32,887 nt of DNA. Origin: a candidate division KSB1 bacterium. Lineage in GTDB: Bacteria > Zhuqueibacterota > Zhuqueibacteria > Zhuqueibacterales > Zhuqueibacteraceae. A program made the position numbers and the translations under genes. The notes under the pieces were generated by a model. It saw only the letters and a program-made list of their open reading frames with translations, made no database searches and was not told the DNA's origin. How positions within the stretch are numbered: the stretch's first letter is position 1; the number at the start of each line of letters is the position of its first letter. The DNA is taken from contig JAPDQB010000058.1 of NCBI GenBank assembly GCA_034506175.1, forward strand, positions 1-32,887, in the 5' to 3' direction. This document shows, piece by piece, positions 21,530 to 29,299 of the stretch.

Positions 21530-22183
21530 TTATCCTGACCGCTGATTTTCGCTAATAATTCCATCTACCGTCTTGAAAACCGCCGGCAAGGGAAAAACTT
21601 TGAACCACGCCGGTTTTAACCAAAAACCGGGCAGGACTTGCGAGTGCAGCCGGCCTTGCGCGTCCGGCTTGATTTCCGTCCACGCACCATCGTGATTTTC
21701 ATAAAACTCAAGCGTGAGCCGGAGAGGGCCGATGATCCAATATTCTTTGACGCCAAATTCGGCATAAAGCATATACTTGCGGCCGCGGTCGATCTTGCGG
21801 CTGCTTTTGGAAATCACTTCGACGCAAAGATCCGGCGGCCCGTCGAAATATTTTTCACCCACAATACCCCGGCGACTCTTACGAATAAAAAAGACATCCA
21901 GCTCCGGGCCTTGATACTTCGAGAGTTTTACGGTCGCGGTAGCGCCGCCGACGATCCCAAGATCGAACTTCTCGGCGTAATAACTTATCGCGTTGGTCAT
22001 CCAGGTTACGGTCAGTGTGTGCACAGGTATCGCCGGCGAGTCGCGCAAAATCTTGCCGTCCAGCAAATCGGCTTTGACATTCTCCTCGACAATGTCGTAA
22101 AACTGGTCGAACGTGATCAATCCCGCCGTGGTGCCCACTTTGTGAGTTTGCGCTTTACGCGCTTTGGTGATGGAATCGGCCAT
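21530..22183 (-). CDS. Uma2-family protein, second cluster, copy C
   Basis: 217 residues from ATG 22183 (MADSITKARKAQTHKVGTTA), matching the starts of its two paralogs; a longer frame to 22312 runs through the end of the neighbour. Uma2 core: LITFDQFYDIVEENVKADLL, the acidic GPELDVFFIRKS, LCVEVISKSSRKIDRGRKYM and YAEFGVKEYWII. The Asp, Glu and Lys of the PD-(D/E)XK site are in place. This subfamily is clearly different from the 7.5-9.5 kb cluster (different N-terminus and linker). Third and last gene of a minus-strand tandem triplet. Confidence 0.85.
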   Translation of the reverse strand: MADSITKARKAQTHKVGTTAGLITFDQFYDIVEENVKADLLDGKILRDSPAIPVHTLTVTWMTNAISYYAEKFDLGIVGGATATVKLSKYQGPELDVFFIRKSRRGIVGEKYFDGPPDLCVEVISKSSRKIDRGRKYMLYAEFGVKEYWIIGPLRLTLEFYENHDGAWTEIKPDAQGRLHSQVLPGFWLKPAWFKVFPLPAVFKTVDGIISENQRSG

Positions 22184-22218
22184 GAGAATCTCTCTTCTTT
22201 GTTTTAATGCACGCTTGA

Positions 22219-22872
22219 TCAACTCATGAAATTTTTGCCGAGAATCTCTTCCAGCGCTTTTGCCACCGGCGGCAGGGGTTGTGCAGAGATGAACCATTTT
22301 GCTTTCAGCCAAAAATCCGCCAGAACTTTTGAATGCAAACGGCCTTGCTCATCCGGTTGGATTTCGAGCCATTCGCCGTCTTGATTTTCGTAAAACTCGA
22401 TGGAAAAACGCAACGGATCAACGATCCAATATTCTTTGACACCGTATTCCGCATAGAGCACGAACTTGCGGCCGCGGTCGATTTTGCGACTGCTCTTGGA
22501 AATCACTTCGATGCAAAGATCGGGCGGGCCCTCGATATATTTTTCACCGATAATGCCCAGCCGACTCTTGCGCACGAAAAAGACATCCGGTTCCGGGCCT
22601 TGATAGTTTGAGAGCCGCACCGTTGTGGTGCCGCCGTTAATTTCGCCGAGATCGAATTTTTGCACATACAAAGTCAACAAGGTGGAAAACCACATGCACG
22701 TTTTACCATGTCTCGGCACCGCCGGGGAATCGCGAATGATTTTGCCGTCCAGCAAATCGGCTTTGACGTTTTCTTCGACGATTTCATAAAATTGGTCGAA
22801 AGTCACCAATCCGCCGGTCGTAACGATTTGACGCGATGGCGTTTTGCGAGTTTTAGTAATGGAATAGGCCAT
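22219..22872 (-). CDS. Uma2-family protein, second cluster, copy B
   Basis: 217 residues from ATG 22872 (MAYSITKTRKTPSRQIVTTG). It has the same core as its neighbours: GPEPDVFFVRKSRLGIIGEK, LCIEVISKSSRKIDRGRKFV and YAEYGVKEYWIVDPLR. It diverges from them in the segment before the acidic motif (KTCMWFSTLLTLYVQKFDLG) and at the C-terminal end. The preceding gene stops 17 bases upstream, so the three genes form one transcription unit. Confidence 0.86.
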   Translation of the reverse strand: MAYSITKTRKTPSRQIVTTGGLVTFDQFYEIVEENVKADLLDGKIIRDSPAVPRHGKTCMWFSTLLTLYVQKFDLGEINGGTTTVRLSNYQGPEPDVFFVRKSRLGIIGEKYIEGPPDLCIEVISKSSRKIDRGRKFVLYAEYGVKEYWIVDPLRFSIEFYENQDGEWLEIQPDEQGRLHSKVLADFWLKAKWFISAQPLPPVAKALEEILGKNFMS

Positions 22873-22889
22873 GAAAAATTGTCTTCTTT

Positions 22890-23537
22890 CTAACCAGTTT
22901 GAGCAACCATGATTTCCTGTAAAGTTTTCAAAATCGGCGGTAAAGGGTAATTGATGAGCCACTCCGGTTTCAGCCAGAAGCCGGATAAAACTTTTGAATG
23001 AAGACGGCCTTGTGCATCCGGCTCAATTTCCAGCCACTCGCCGTCTTGATTTTCGTAAAACTCAACGGTATTCAGCAAGGGGTCGATAATCCAGTATTCT
23101 CTGACGCCGTGTTCGGCATAGAGAACAAACTTGCGGCCGCGATCGATTTTGCGGCTGCTTTTGGAAATCACCTCAATGCAAAGATCGGGAGGGCCATCGA
23201 CATATTTTTCACCAACGATTCCAAGCCGGCTTTTCCGAATGAAAAAAACATCCGGCTCGGGACCTTGATATTTCGTCAATCGGACCGTCGTCGTCGCCAC
23301 AAACACTTCGCCAAGATCGCGTTGCTCGGCGAAAAGTCCAAGAACTTTGTCAAACCAGCTAACCAGACGCCCGTGCCGCGGTATCGCCGGCGAATCACGA
23401 ATGATTTTGCCGTCGAGCAAATCGGCTTTGACATTTTCTTCGACGATGTCGTAGAATTGATCGAAAGTAATCAATCCCGCAGTAGTGACTGCTTTGCGCG
23501 ATTGAGCTTTTCGCGCCTTGGTAATCGAATATGCCAT
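22890..23537 (-). CDS. Uma2-family protein, second cluster, copy A
   Basis: 215 residues, first gene of the triplet. ATG 23537 is preceded by AAGTGAAG and a promoter-like pair (23563-23591). Core: FDQFYDIVEENVKADLLDGK, GPEPDVFFIRKSRLGIVGEK, LCIEVISKSSRKIDRGRKFV, YAEHGVREYWIIDP. It resembles copy B at 60-70% by eye, so the second cluster is older or less homogenised than the first one. Confidence 0.87.
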   Translation of the reverse strand: MAYSITKARKAQSRKAVTTAGLITFDQFYDIVEENVKADLLDGKIIRDSPAIPRHGRLVSWFDKVLGLFAEQRDLGEVFVATTTVRLTKYQGPEPDVFFIRKSRLGIVGEKYVDGPPDLCIEVISKSSRKIDRGRKFVLYAEHGVREYWIIDPLLNTVEFYENQDGEWLEIEPDAQGRLHSKVLSGFWLKPEWLINYPLPPILKTLQEIMVAQTG

Positions 23538-23562
23538 AGGTGAACTTCACTTAATTCAGCTC

Positions 23563-23591
23563 AAAATACAAAATAAGCAAGAAAATTGCAA
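23563..23591 (-). promoter_or_regulatory. sigma-70-like promoter of the second Uma2 cluster
   Basis: On the minus strand TTGCAA (23591-23586), 17 bases, TATTTT (23568-23563). It lies 25 bases before ATG 23537. Both boxes match four of six consensus bases; found by eye. Confidence 0.4.
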
Positions 23592-23601
23592 AGGAAAGTT
23601 T

Positions 23602-24102
23602 TTATCGAATGGAACGAATCTCCCGCCAAAATTCTCGCACCAATCTCGCCATCTCTTCCGGCTTTTCTTCTTGCGGTTGGGTCGGAGCATTAATATCGAC
23701 GATGCGCAAACCCTCGCAATAGTAACTGATGTAGGCGTAACGCCCACGGACGTACACAGTATGAATCGGCGAGGAGAAATTGGGAACTTCGAACTCAGCG
23801 CCTTGGGTTAGCCGCCCCGGCGTGCTCGCGCCCCAAATCTTCAGGTTGTTTCGCGTGGGGGCAACTTCGTCTGTGGTCAAAATGAATTTTTCATCTTCTG
23901 TCGGCCAGGTGTTGTGCGTCGCCGCCTTGGGGTAACGTATTTGCGCCAACTCCTTTGGCGCCGCCGGGTTTTTTACGTCGGATATCAGCAAACCGCCTTG
24001 CCCGGAAATCCACGCGCTGGACAAACGCCGCCGGATGACCGTCATGTCATGGATGCCCCATGTCGGATCGACGATTTCGGCCAGCGGCTTGGGATTTTTT
24101 TG
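23602..24102 (-). pseudogene. remnant of an LVIVD-repeat (choice-of-anchor-type) protein
   Basis: The frame contains the middle of a beta-propeller LVIVD-repeat protein: WGIHDMTVIRRRLSSAWISG, GGLLISDVKNPAAPKELAQI, THNTWPTEDEKFILTTDE, IHTVYVRGRYAYISYYCEG and LRIVDINAPTQP. Such proteins are usually more than 400 residues, exported, with a signal peptide and several more repeats. Here the homology begins abruptly at KNPKPLAEIVDP after a TGA (24105-24103). It ends after DINAPTQP, where the expected 'EVAYYDTYP' blade is replaced by the unrelated, charged tail EEKPEEMARLVREFWREI. Both ends are thus broken. ATG 24045 is internal. Confidence 0.75.
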
Positions 24103-24182
24103 TCAGTAACATGGAAACTGAAACTTTACATCATTCTTCTCGCTATCTTGCTTGTGCTCACCAATCTTAATAAATAACCTCA

Positions 24183-25436
24183 TCAATTTTTTTTCGCTTG
24201 GCGGGCGCGGTGGACTGACGCCGCAGTTTGAGCCGCACCAGTCATTTTTTTGTTTTCTGCCGCAGCCGGATGAGGAGGAGTCGAGGTTGAGGCCGGCAAT
24301 TCTATTTTGGCCGTTGCGGGCAAAACTTCCACCATCGTCTGCGGCTCGTCAACCGCGTAGGCGGGCGGGCCAAAAATGTAATATTTTGTAAAACCCCAAT
24401 AAAGAATGCTGGCAGTGACCTTGGCAATGCTCACCAACGGCACGGCCACGACCATCCCCAAAATACCGGCCACATGGCCGCCAGCAAAAATTGAGATAAT
24501 CACCGTCACCGGATGCAGCTCCACACTTTTTGAAACCACTGTCGGCTGTACGATCAAGTCGTCGATAAGCTTGACGACGGCAAAGGCAATAATAATCTTC
24601 AGGACAAACTCGAAACTGCCGGTTTCGATGATCGACACGACGATCGCCGCGATGCAGCCAAGGATCGGGCCGAGAAATGGAATCAAATTGCACATCCCGG
24701 CAAAGGCGCCGATCAGCAGGGCATAAGGCAATTCCAAAAACGAGAGTGCGATCATCGCCATCATGCCGACGACGGCGGCGTCGAGCAACTGCCCGCGAAT
24801 GAAACGCCCGAGCTGCAACGTCGCTTTATGAATGAGGCTCAGCGACATCTCGAAATAGCGGTTGGGAATAAGCGCGACGATATTTTTTTTCAGGGTACGG
24901 GCATCTTTTAAAATAAAAAATGTCAAAAACGGAATGATAATCGCCTCGCCGATGGCCGAAAACGCCTCCACCGTTCGGCTCGCAAAAGACTCGCCGTACG
25001 CCACGGCCTTCTCCGCGGCTTCGTCAAGAAAAGCAGACTGCGCCATGCCTGGAAACGCAGCACGTAATTTCGCGCGAACGCCTTCCACCAACTCTTCGCG
25101 ATTGTCGATCTTCAGGCCGGCCAGAATCTTTTTGATCTCATCCAGCATATCCTGCCACACCAGCGAAATCGCCACGGTGAAGACCAGCATTAATGCAGCG
25201 AAAACCATAATGACCGCCAAGGTTCGGGACAGACCGCGGTTTTCAATCGCGTCAACCAGCGGCGCCAGCAGATAGGCGAGAAAAATAGAGATGACCACCG
25301 GCGTCACCAAATCGCGCAGGAGAACGGTCAACGTGATCGTGGCGGCCGCCAGCAAAATCGCAATAAAGACACGCCGGACTTGAATGAAATGCCGGTCGGA
25401 AAATTGCACGTGATATTGGCGATGAGTGCTTTGCAT
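24183..25436 (-). CDS. AI-2E-family (PerM-like) membrane protein
   Basis: 417 residues from ATG 25436 (MQSTHRQYHVQFSDRHF); a longer start at 25472 is possible. About eight membrane segments are visible, including FIAILLAAATITLTVLL, PVVISIFLAYLLAPLVDAI, TLAVIMVFAALMLVFTVAIS, and the conserved family centre GQLLDAAVVGMMAMIALSF, CNLIPFLGPILGCIAA and QPTVVSKSVELHPVTVII. The family includes exporters of varied solutes or ions; the name does not prove autoinducer transport. The C-terminal 50 residues are a Pro/Ala-rich cytoplasmic tail. A single gene, with small unrelated neighbours. Confidence 0.92.
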   Translation of the reverse strand: MQSTHRQYHVQFSDRHFIQVRRVFIAILLAAATITLTVLLRDLVTPVVISIFLAYLLAPLVDAIENRGLSRTLAVIMVFAALMLVFTVAISLVWQDMLDEIKKILAGLKIDNREELVEGVRAKLRAAFPGMAQSAFLDEAAEKAVAYGESFASRTVEAFSAIGEAIIIPFLTFFILKDARTLKKNIVALIPNRYFEMSLSLIHKATLQLGRFIRGQLLDAAVVGMMAMIALSFLELPYALLIGAFAGMCNLIPFLGPILGCIAAIVVSIIETGSFEFVLKIIIAFAVVKLIDDLIVQPTVVSKSVELHPVTVIISIFAGGHVAGILGMVVAVPLVSIAKVTASILYWGFTKYYIFGPPAYAVDEPQTMVEVLPATAKIELPASTSTPPHPAAAENKKMTGAAQTAASVHRARQAKKN

Positions 25437-25553
25437 AGCTTTAAATATAGCATGCCGAAAGATGAGAAGCAAGAGCGGGCAAAAAATAATTGCCTTGCTT
25501 TTCTCCTCAAAGTTTTTTTAATTGAAATGAGCCAATTAAATTTTGGTAGAGCA

Positions 25554-25838
25554 ATGATAAACGATAACGCCTTTTTCGCCGGCAGCCATTCAACCGGCGA
25601 CCTGCTCGAGGAAGAGCGCAAAATCCGGGAACTGCGCTGTCTCGTCGATATCACCAGCATGGTCATCGCTCAGGGAAACATTTCCGTTCTTGAAGCCTGT
25701 ACGCTGATTCGCCTGACGCGGAGGCATGTACTCGAATTGTTTCCGGATAAGGCCAGTGTTTTTGAATTGATCCATCGGCCTCGTTTTGCCCGGATCGTTC
25801 AAGAGCGCTTGAAAAAATCACCGGCCTGGTTGAATTGA
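25554..25838 (+). CDS. small conserved hypothetical protein
   Basis: 94 residues from ATG 25554 (MINDNAFFAGSHSTGDLLEE); ATG 25527 is an alternative that adds nine residues. The sequence is all-helical: EEERKIRELRCLVDITSMV, LEACTLIRLTRRHVLELFPD, VFELIHRPRFARIVQERL. The 'RRxVLELFPxK...ELIxRPRFxRI' block looks like a short family I have seen in several phyla without a function. A G+C-rich hairpin follows the stop. Confidence 0.72.
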   Translation: MINDNAFFAGSHSTGDLLEEERKIRELRCLVDITSMVIAQGNISVLEACTLIRLTRRHVLELFPDKASVFELIHRPRFARIVQERLKKSPAWLN

Positions 25839-25865
25839 GCCGGCGGTTGCTCCGCCAACGCCGGC
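25839..25865 (+). terminator. G+C-rich hairpin after the small conserved gene
   Basis: GCCGGCG / CGCCGGC with an inner TTG / CAA pair forms a strong stem immediately after the TGA at 25838. No T-run follows, so it may be a Rho-independent terminator lacking a U tract or a mere stability hairpin. Confidence 0.4.
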
Positions 25866-26012
25866 CATAAACCTCCCATTACGATGCGCGAAGATTTGGC
25901 CACGCCGATTTCGGAACCCGGCAATGCCCGTTCCCATCCTTCATCTCCTTACCATTCGACCAAAGCTTTTCATCTTAACGTGTAATGACAAAATGTGATT
26001 ATAAGATGTGAT

Positions 26013-26342
26013 ATGAATGAGAAGATCGAGAACATCGTCGTTTTGATGACTTCGGCCAACGAAGATGAAGGTGCGCGATTGGCGAAAATTTTAGTGGAAA
26101 CCCGGCTCGCGGCCTGTGTTTCGCTCGTCCCGTCAGCGCGCTCGTTCTTTTGGTGGGAAGGCAAAATCGACGAACAACGCGAAACCATCATGATCGCCAA
26201 AACCCGCCGCGAAGTTTTGCCGCAGCTCATCGAAACCGTGCAGAAAAATCACAGCTATGCCGTGCCGGAAATCATCGCCTTGCCCGTCATCGCCGGCGCA
26301 GAGAATTATTTGAGCTGGCTGGCAGCCGAAGTAAAAACGTAG
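26013..26342 (+). CDS. cutA: CutA-family divalent-cation tolerance protein
   Basis: 109 residues from ATG 26013 (MNEKIENIVVLMTSANEDEG). The trimer-forming CutA signature is clear: ARLAKILVETRLAACVSLVP, SFFWWEGKIDEQRETIMIAK and YAVPEIIALPVIAGAENYLSW. The conserved ACV cysteine and the WxGKI segment are present. CutA is a small, soluble, very stable protein linked to copper tolerance in some bacteria. A GTG start at 25995 would add six residues. The RNase Z-like gene begins 55 bases downstream behind a shared 25-nt element. Confidence 0.93.
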   Translation: MNEKIENIVVLMTSANEDEGARLAKILVETRLAACVSLVPSARSFFWWEGKIDEQRETIMIAKTRREVLPQLIETVQKNHSYAVPEIIALPVIAGAENYLSWLAAEVKT

Positions 26343-26359
26343 TCTTCAAAAAGTTTTTC

Positions 26360-26384
26360 GTTGCAGTTCGCTTTTCCTTGCAAA
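26360..26384 (+). repeat. 25-nt element upstream of the RNase Z-like gene (copy 2)
   Basis: GTTGCAGTTCGCTTTTCCTT followed by GCAAA, identical to 20618-20642 at 23 of 25 bases. It ends 13 bases before ATG 26398, which has no purine-rich ribosome binding site. Its neighbours TCTTCAA and TTTTT also recur. Confidence 0.7.
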
Positions 26385-26397
26385 TTTTAAAATATTC

Positions 26398-27156
26398 ATG
26401 GTTGCAGAAATAACCGTTCTCGGCTCCGGCACGCGCGTTTTGCTCCGCGAGCGCAGCATGTCCGGCTACGCGATCGTGCGTCCGGACTTTTTTATTTTGC
26501 TGGATTGTGGCAACGGCGTCATCCGTCGCGCCCTCGAAGCGGCTCTGCCGATTTTGCACGTCGATGCCATTCTTTTTTCTCATTTGCATTTGGATCACGT
26601 CGCTGATTTGCCCGCGCTGTTGTGGGCGCTCGACGGCGAGGGCCAACAGCGCACCGACCGGCCGTTGCGTCTTTTCGGGCCGCCCGGTTTCGCAAATTTT
26701 TATGCGCGTTTGAACGTTTTATATGGAAAATGGCTCGAACGCCTGCCGCTGCCGGTGCTCATTCACGAAGTGGAGCGCGAGCGGTTCACGCTCGGCCCGT
26801 GGCAAATCGAAACGCTGCCGATGTTTCACGGCCTGCCGGCAAACGGCTATCGCCTCGAGCTGGATGGAAAAATTTTGGCCTACACCGGCGACACCGGCCC
26901 ATGCGACAAAGTGGTGAAACTGGCGCAAAACGCGGATTGGCTGATCATCGAATGCTCGTTTCCGGATGGTCAGCCTGTGCCGACGCATTTAACGCCGGGC
27001 GAAGCCGGACGTTTGGCGGCCCAAGCCGGGTGCAAGCGCGTTTTGCTTACGCATTTTTACCCGGAATGCTTTGCGATCGACGTTGCCGCGCAGTGCCGAA
27101 AATTTTTTTCCGGCGAGATCGAACTCGCCAGCGATTTGCAGCGTCTCATATTATAA
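26398..27156 (+). CDS. RNase Z-like MBL-fold protein
   Basis: 252 residues. MVAEITVLGSGTRVLLRERS begins the MBL fold and the metal motif is FSHLHLDHVADLPALL (62-67). Later features are YTGDTGPCDKVV, ECSFPDG and LLTHFYPE with the final His. It resembles the ribonuclease Z / arylsulfatase-like branch, which includes tRNA 3'-end endonucleases and related hydrolases, but lacks an obvious exosite arm, so the substrate is not certain. Its stop TAA overlaps the start of the TonB-like gene (TAATG), so the two are translationally coupled. Confidence 0.88.
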   Translation: MVAEITVLGSGTRVLLRERSMSGYAIVRPDFFILLDCGNGVIRRALEAALPILHVDAILFSHLHLDHVADLPALLWALDGEGQQRTDRPLRLFGPPGFANFYARLNVLYGKWLERLPLPVLIHEVERERFTLGPWQIETLPMFHGLPANGYRLELDGKILAYTGDTGPCDKVVKLAQNADWLIIECSFPDGQPVPTHLTPGEAGRLAAQAGCKRVLLTHFYPECFAIDVAAQCRKFFSGEIELASDLQRLIL

Positions 27157-28040
27157 TGAAAACCCTCGCCCACAAAAGCCGCGCGGCGGCAAAAAAACAT
27201 CTCTCCCGGAAAAATATTTTCCGCCTGGCCCTGATTTTCTCGATCATTCTGCATCTGCTCGCTTTTTTGCTGGTGGGAATTTTTACGGTTCCGATCACGG
27301 CGATTTCCCAGCAAGCGGCAGCAGCGAAAGACTATCGCCCGCCGATCGTTTTTACCCTGGCTGAAACTCCGGAATCCGCGCGGCGTGAAAAACCGCCTGA
27401 AAATGCCAGGCATTTCTCCGATAAAAACGCGGCGGCGCAAAATCCGAACGCCCCGAAAAATTTGCCGGTTGATGAGCCGTTCGCGCTGGGCGCTTTGCAC
27501 GACGCGACAACCGCGACCCAGCCGCCAGCCAATTCTTCAGAACCGGCGGAGGAAAACAAGCCGGTTGAAAAATCCGAGGAAAGGTTCAGGCCAAATGATG
27601 GGTTCAGCTCGAGTTTCAGCCGCGATTTTTTGACCGGCGGCCGGTCGACGCCGCAACAACTTTTGGGCAGTCTCGAAGCTGGTTATGACAACCAGCAATC
27701 GCGTTCGCCGGAGATCGGCAGTTTTTCGCTGAACACCTACGAGTGGGATTTTGCGCCGTACATGCTGTGGCTGAAAAAACAGGTGCAGCGCAATATTTAT
27801 CCGCCGCCGGCCTTCACGCACATGGGCATCATCAGCGGCCGCACGGTTTTGCGTTTTCGCATCAACCGCGACGGCACGCTGCAAGGCATGGAGTTGATCG
27901 GCTATCAAGGCCACAAATCGTTGATGGAAACCAGCGTCCGCGCCGTGCAGCTCTCCGCGCCGTTTCGAGCCTTGCCGCATGATTTCCCCGAAGACTTTTT
28001 GGAAGTCACCGGCCAATTCGATTACATCGTCACACGCTAA
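27156..28040 (+). CDS. TonB-like energy-transducing protein
   Basis: 294 residues from ATG 27156. A basic N-terminus and one membrane helix (LALIFSIILHLLAFLLVGIF) anchor it in the inner membrane. A Pro/Ala/Glu-rich periplasmic spacer follows, then a C-terminal TonB-like domain: YMLWLKKQVQRNIYPPPAFT, SGRTVLRFRINRDGTLQGME, SVRAVQLSAPFRALP. It transmits proton-motive force from ExbB/ExbD to outer-membrane transporters. The gene order tonB-exbB-exbD fits. The family's usual 'YP' turn is present (NIYPPP). No TonB-dependent receptor is in the window. Confidence 0.86.
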   Translation: MKTLAHKSRAAAKKHLSRKNIFRLALIFSIILHLLAFLLVGIFTVPITAISQQAAAAKDYRPPIVFTLAETPESARREKPPENARHFSDKNAAAQNPNAPKNLPVDEPFALGALHDATTATQPPANSSEPAEENKPVEKSEERFRPNDGFSSSFSRDFLTGGRSTPQQLLGSLEAGYDNQQSRSPEIGSFSLNTYEWDFAPYMLWLKKQVQRNIYPPPAFTHMGIISGRTVLRFRINRDGTLQGMELIGYQGHKSLMETSVRAVQLSAPFRALPHDFPEDFLEVTGQFDYIVTR

Positions 28041-28052
28041 ACACGGAGGCTT

Positions 28053-28724
28053 ATGCAAACCGTTTGGGATTTTCTCGCCAAAGGCGGCATCACGATGATT
28101 CCGCTCGGCCTGTGCTCTCTCGTTGGCCTCGCCATCGTTCTTGAAAAGTTCATCATACTGCGGCGCCCGCGCATTCTGATTCCGGAAGTCGTCGCCGTCG
28201 TTGACAGTCTCGCCAAGGCCGAGGACGTGCCGTTGGTGTTGTCGGTTTGTGCCAAGCACAACGGCCCGCTGCCGAATATCGTCAAAACCGCGCTGGAAAA
28301 TCGCCATTTGCCGCGCGACGAGATGAAGGAAATCATCATCGATCAAGGCCGGCAGGAAATTCGCGACCTGGAACGCGGCCTGCCGGCGCTCGAAACCGTG
28401 GCGGCGATTTCGCCGCTGCTCGGTTTGCTCGGCACCGTCATCGGCATTTTCAGAATTTTTCAAGTCATCAGCCGCATGGGTGTTGGTCAGGCCTCAGCGC
28501 TCTCCGGCGGCATTTCCGAAGCGGTGATCACGACGATCACCGGATTGGCGATTGCGATTCCCTCAGCCGTCGCGTACAATTATTTCACCAATCGTGCGGA
28601 AAATTTGATCCTGGATATCGAGAAGCATACCACGACGCTAATGCGGAAAATCAGCAGTTTTCAAGCGAGCGACCGTAACGACTCGGCCGTAGTGCCAAAC
28701 CATGAAACACGCACAAAAATATAA
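28053..28724 (+). CDS. ExbB/TolQ-type proton channel protein
   Basis: 223 residues of the MotA/TolQ/ExbB family. Helix 1 is ITMIPLGLCSLVGLAIVLEK. The conserved core LERGLPALETVAAISPLLGL, LGTVIGIFRIFQVIS and AVITTITGLAIAIPSAVAYN gives helices 2 and 3. It forms the inner-membrane pentamer that carries protons with ExbD. It follows the TonB-like gene after 12 bases, with CGGAGG before the ATG. Whether it serves TonB (Exb) or Tol function cannot be decided; the TonB-like neighbour favours Exb. Confidence 0.92.
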   Translation: MQTVWDFLAKGGITMIPLGLCSLVGLAIVLEKFIILRRPRILIPEVVAVVDSLAKAEDVPLVLSVCAKHNGPLPNIVKTALENRHLPRDEMKEIIIDQGRQEIRDLERGLPALETVAAISPLLGLLGTVIGIFRIFQVISRMGVGQASALSGGISEAVITTITGLAIAIPSAVAYNYFTNRAENLILDIEKHTTTLMRKISSFQASDRNDSAVVPNHETRTKI

Positions 28725-28817
28725 ACAATGAATTTCCCCCGAATTGGAGAACGCCACCGTTAAAAAATTTTCGCCATGGGTTTTTCAATCAGTGGGAGAT
28801 AAAACGTCTTTTCTTTT

Positions 28818-29252
28818 ATGCAATTTCGTGACGTCTCACGAACCCTCTCCGGCGGCCGCAGCCGCGCGCGCCGGCAGATTTTCATCAACATCACCTCGCT
28901 GATCGACGTGATTTTCATGCTGCTGATCTTTTTCGCGGTCAGTTCGACGTTTCTCGAACAGCCCGGCATGAAACTCGAGTTGCCGACGGCGAAAAGCGCC
29001 GACATCGCGCAGGTGAAATCATACATTCTCTTTCTGGGCGAAGACGGCAGCATGCGTCTCAACGAAAAGCCCGTGACGTTTGCCGAGTTGCCGCAGACCC
29101 TGCAAAATGCGCTGCCGCAAATGGCCGAGCAAAGCCTCACTTTATTTGCCGACAAAAACGTCCGCCACGGCGACGTCATCAAAGTGATGGATGTCGCGCG
29201 GCAGATCGGCGTGAAAAAATTGGTGGTGGCCACAACACCGGAAGAGAAATGA
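28818..29252 (+). CDS. ExbD/TolR-type biopolymer transport protein
   Basis: 144 residues. The single helix INITSLIDVIFMLLIFFAVS carries the proton-conducting Asp (LIDVIF), followed by the periplasmic domain LFADKNVRHGDVIKVMDVAR with IGVKKLVVATTP. It pairs with the ExbB-like protein. The gap of 93 bases after exbB is longer than elsewhere in the unit. It contains an 11-residue frame from ATG 28728 and a GGGAG some 20 bases before the start; the start therefore has a poor ribosome binding site. Family assignment is secure. Confidence 0.92.
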   Translation: MQFRDVSRTLSGGRSRARRQIFINITSLIDVIFMLLIFFAVSSTFLEQPGMKLELPTAKSADIAQVKSYILFLGEDGSMRLNEKPVTFAELPQTLQNALPQMAEQSLTLFADKNVRHGDVIKVMDVARQIGVKKLVVATTPEEK

Positions 29253-29299
29253 GTCTCACAAAGATTGTAACGCAACATTGATGTTGCCTGGAACTCAGC

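Noticed and set aside
24183..25436. Autoinducer-2 export function
   Set aside because: The AI-2E family covers many unrelated exporters, and no LuxS or Lsr genes are present.
27537..28463. 308-codon minus-strand frame opposite the tonB and exbB genes
   Set aside because: Low-complexity Arg/Gln/His composition and no homology-like motif; the plus-strand genes explain the sequence.
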